Origin: Rubellimicrobium mesophilum DSM 19309
Lineage (GTDB): Bacteria; Pseudomonadota; Alphaproteobacteria; Rhodobacterales; Rhodobacteraceae
DNA: 64,000 nt
Direction: 5' to 3'
Assembly (NCBI RefSeq): GCF_000600335.2
Contig: NZ_KK088521.1
Location: 124,001 to 188,000, forward strand
Program-made: the position numbers and the translations under genes
The notes under the pieces: model-generated
The model's input: the letters and a program-made list of their open reading frames with translations, nothing else
What the model was told of the DNA's origin: nothing
The model's database searches: none
Part shown: one piece after another, positions 63,991 to 64,000 of the stretch
Numbering within the stretch: the first letter of the stretch is position 1
Layout: every line of letters begins with the position of its first letter

Positions 63991-64000
63991 ACAGGTCCAT

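Overview
The window is a 64 kb piece of a high-G+C alphaproteobacterial chromosome, most likely Rhodobacteraceae. Supporting signs are a sorbitol dehydrogenase of the SmoS type, a norCBQD operon ending in nnrT/nnrU-like genes, the DUF1476 zeta inhibitor of the F1-ATPase, a Tad/Cpa pilus locus, a Fur protein of the alphaproteobacterial type and an aerobic-type cob gene set. I see no rRNA, tRNA, CRISPR array, prophage or insertion sequence; nearly everything is core or lifestyle metabolism.

Layout. 0-6 kb: the start of murQ (cut by the left edge), an FAD oxidoreductase, an amino-acid-type ABC binding protein, a cardiolipin synthase with an EEP-family hydrolase, and two short-chain dehydrogenases (one smoS). 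6-17 kb: a Tad pilus locus (two Flp pilins, cpaB, three TadE/G-like genes, cpaE, cpaF, tadB, tadC, a LuxR regulator, prepilin peptidase) with a perfect CtrA-type site upstream and no secretin gene. 17-19 kb: kdsD and a flavin reductase. 18.8-24.8 kb: the nitric oxide reductase operon norCBQD plus small membrane genes and nnrU, transcribed leftward from a perfect NnrR-type site shared with a divergent DUF1858 gene. 24.8-25.8 kb: a gene-free stretch rich in short palindromes. 25.8-29.6 kb: the Entner-Doudoroff entry operon zwf-pgl-pgi with a perfect LacI-type operator in front. 29.6-34 kb: housekeeping and hypothetical genes (MgtC, VOC, YbjN, HNH, esterase, DNA glycosylase). 34-38 kb: divergent cobalamin genes cobK/cbiD and cobA/cobB. 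38-49 kb: MFS transporter, phytoene-synthase-like protein, cimA, cysS, cupin, aminotransferase, beta-barrel protein, anmK, tyrS. 49-54 kb: fur, EamA transporter, eno, TauE-like permease, a two-helix membrane protein, DUF985 cupin, TusA-like protein. 54-64 kb: rne, a dctBD-type two-component pair, purQ-purS-purC, DUF1476, a homocysteine methyltransferase and a small terminal gene.

The most interesting signals are: (i) a 14-residue reading frame with three Cys codons immediately upstream of cysS, followed by sequence that can form alternative pairings, which looks like an undescribed cysteine attenuation leader; (ii) cysS itself is compositionally mosaic, with its 3' part and downstream flank far more A+T rich than everything around it; (iii) a Tad locus with no secretin but a CtrA box; (iv) the NnrR box and small extra membrane proteins of the nor operon; (v) the palindrome-rich gap at 25 kb.

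Six genes carry apparent frameshifts (an SDR, a tadE, cpaE, cbiD, purQ and the last small gene). Several are one-base changes in runs of C or G, and purQ is needed for purine synthesis, so sequence errors are at least as likely as real decay. Coordinates given for those genes span the whole inferred gene.
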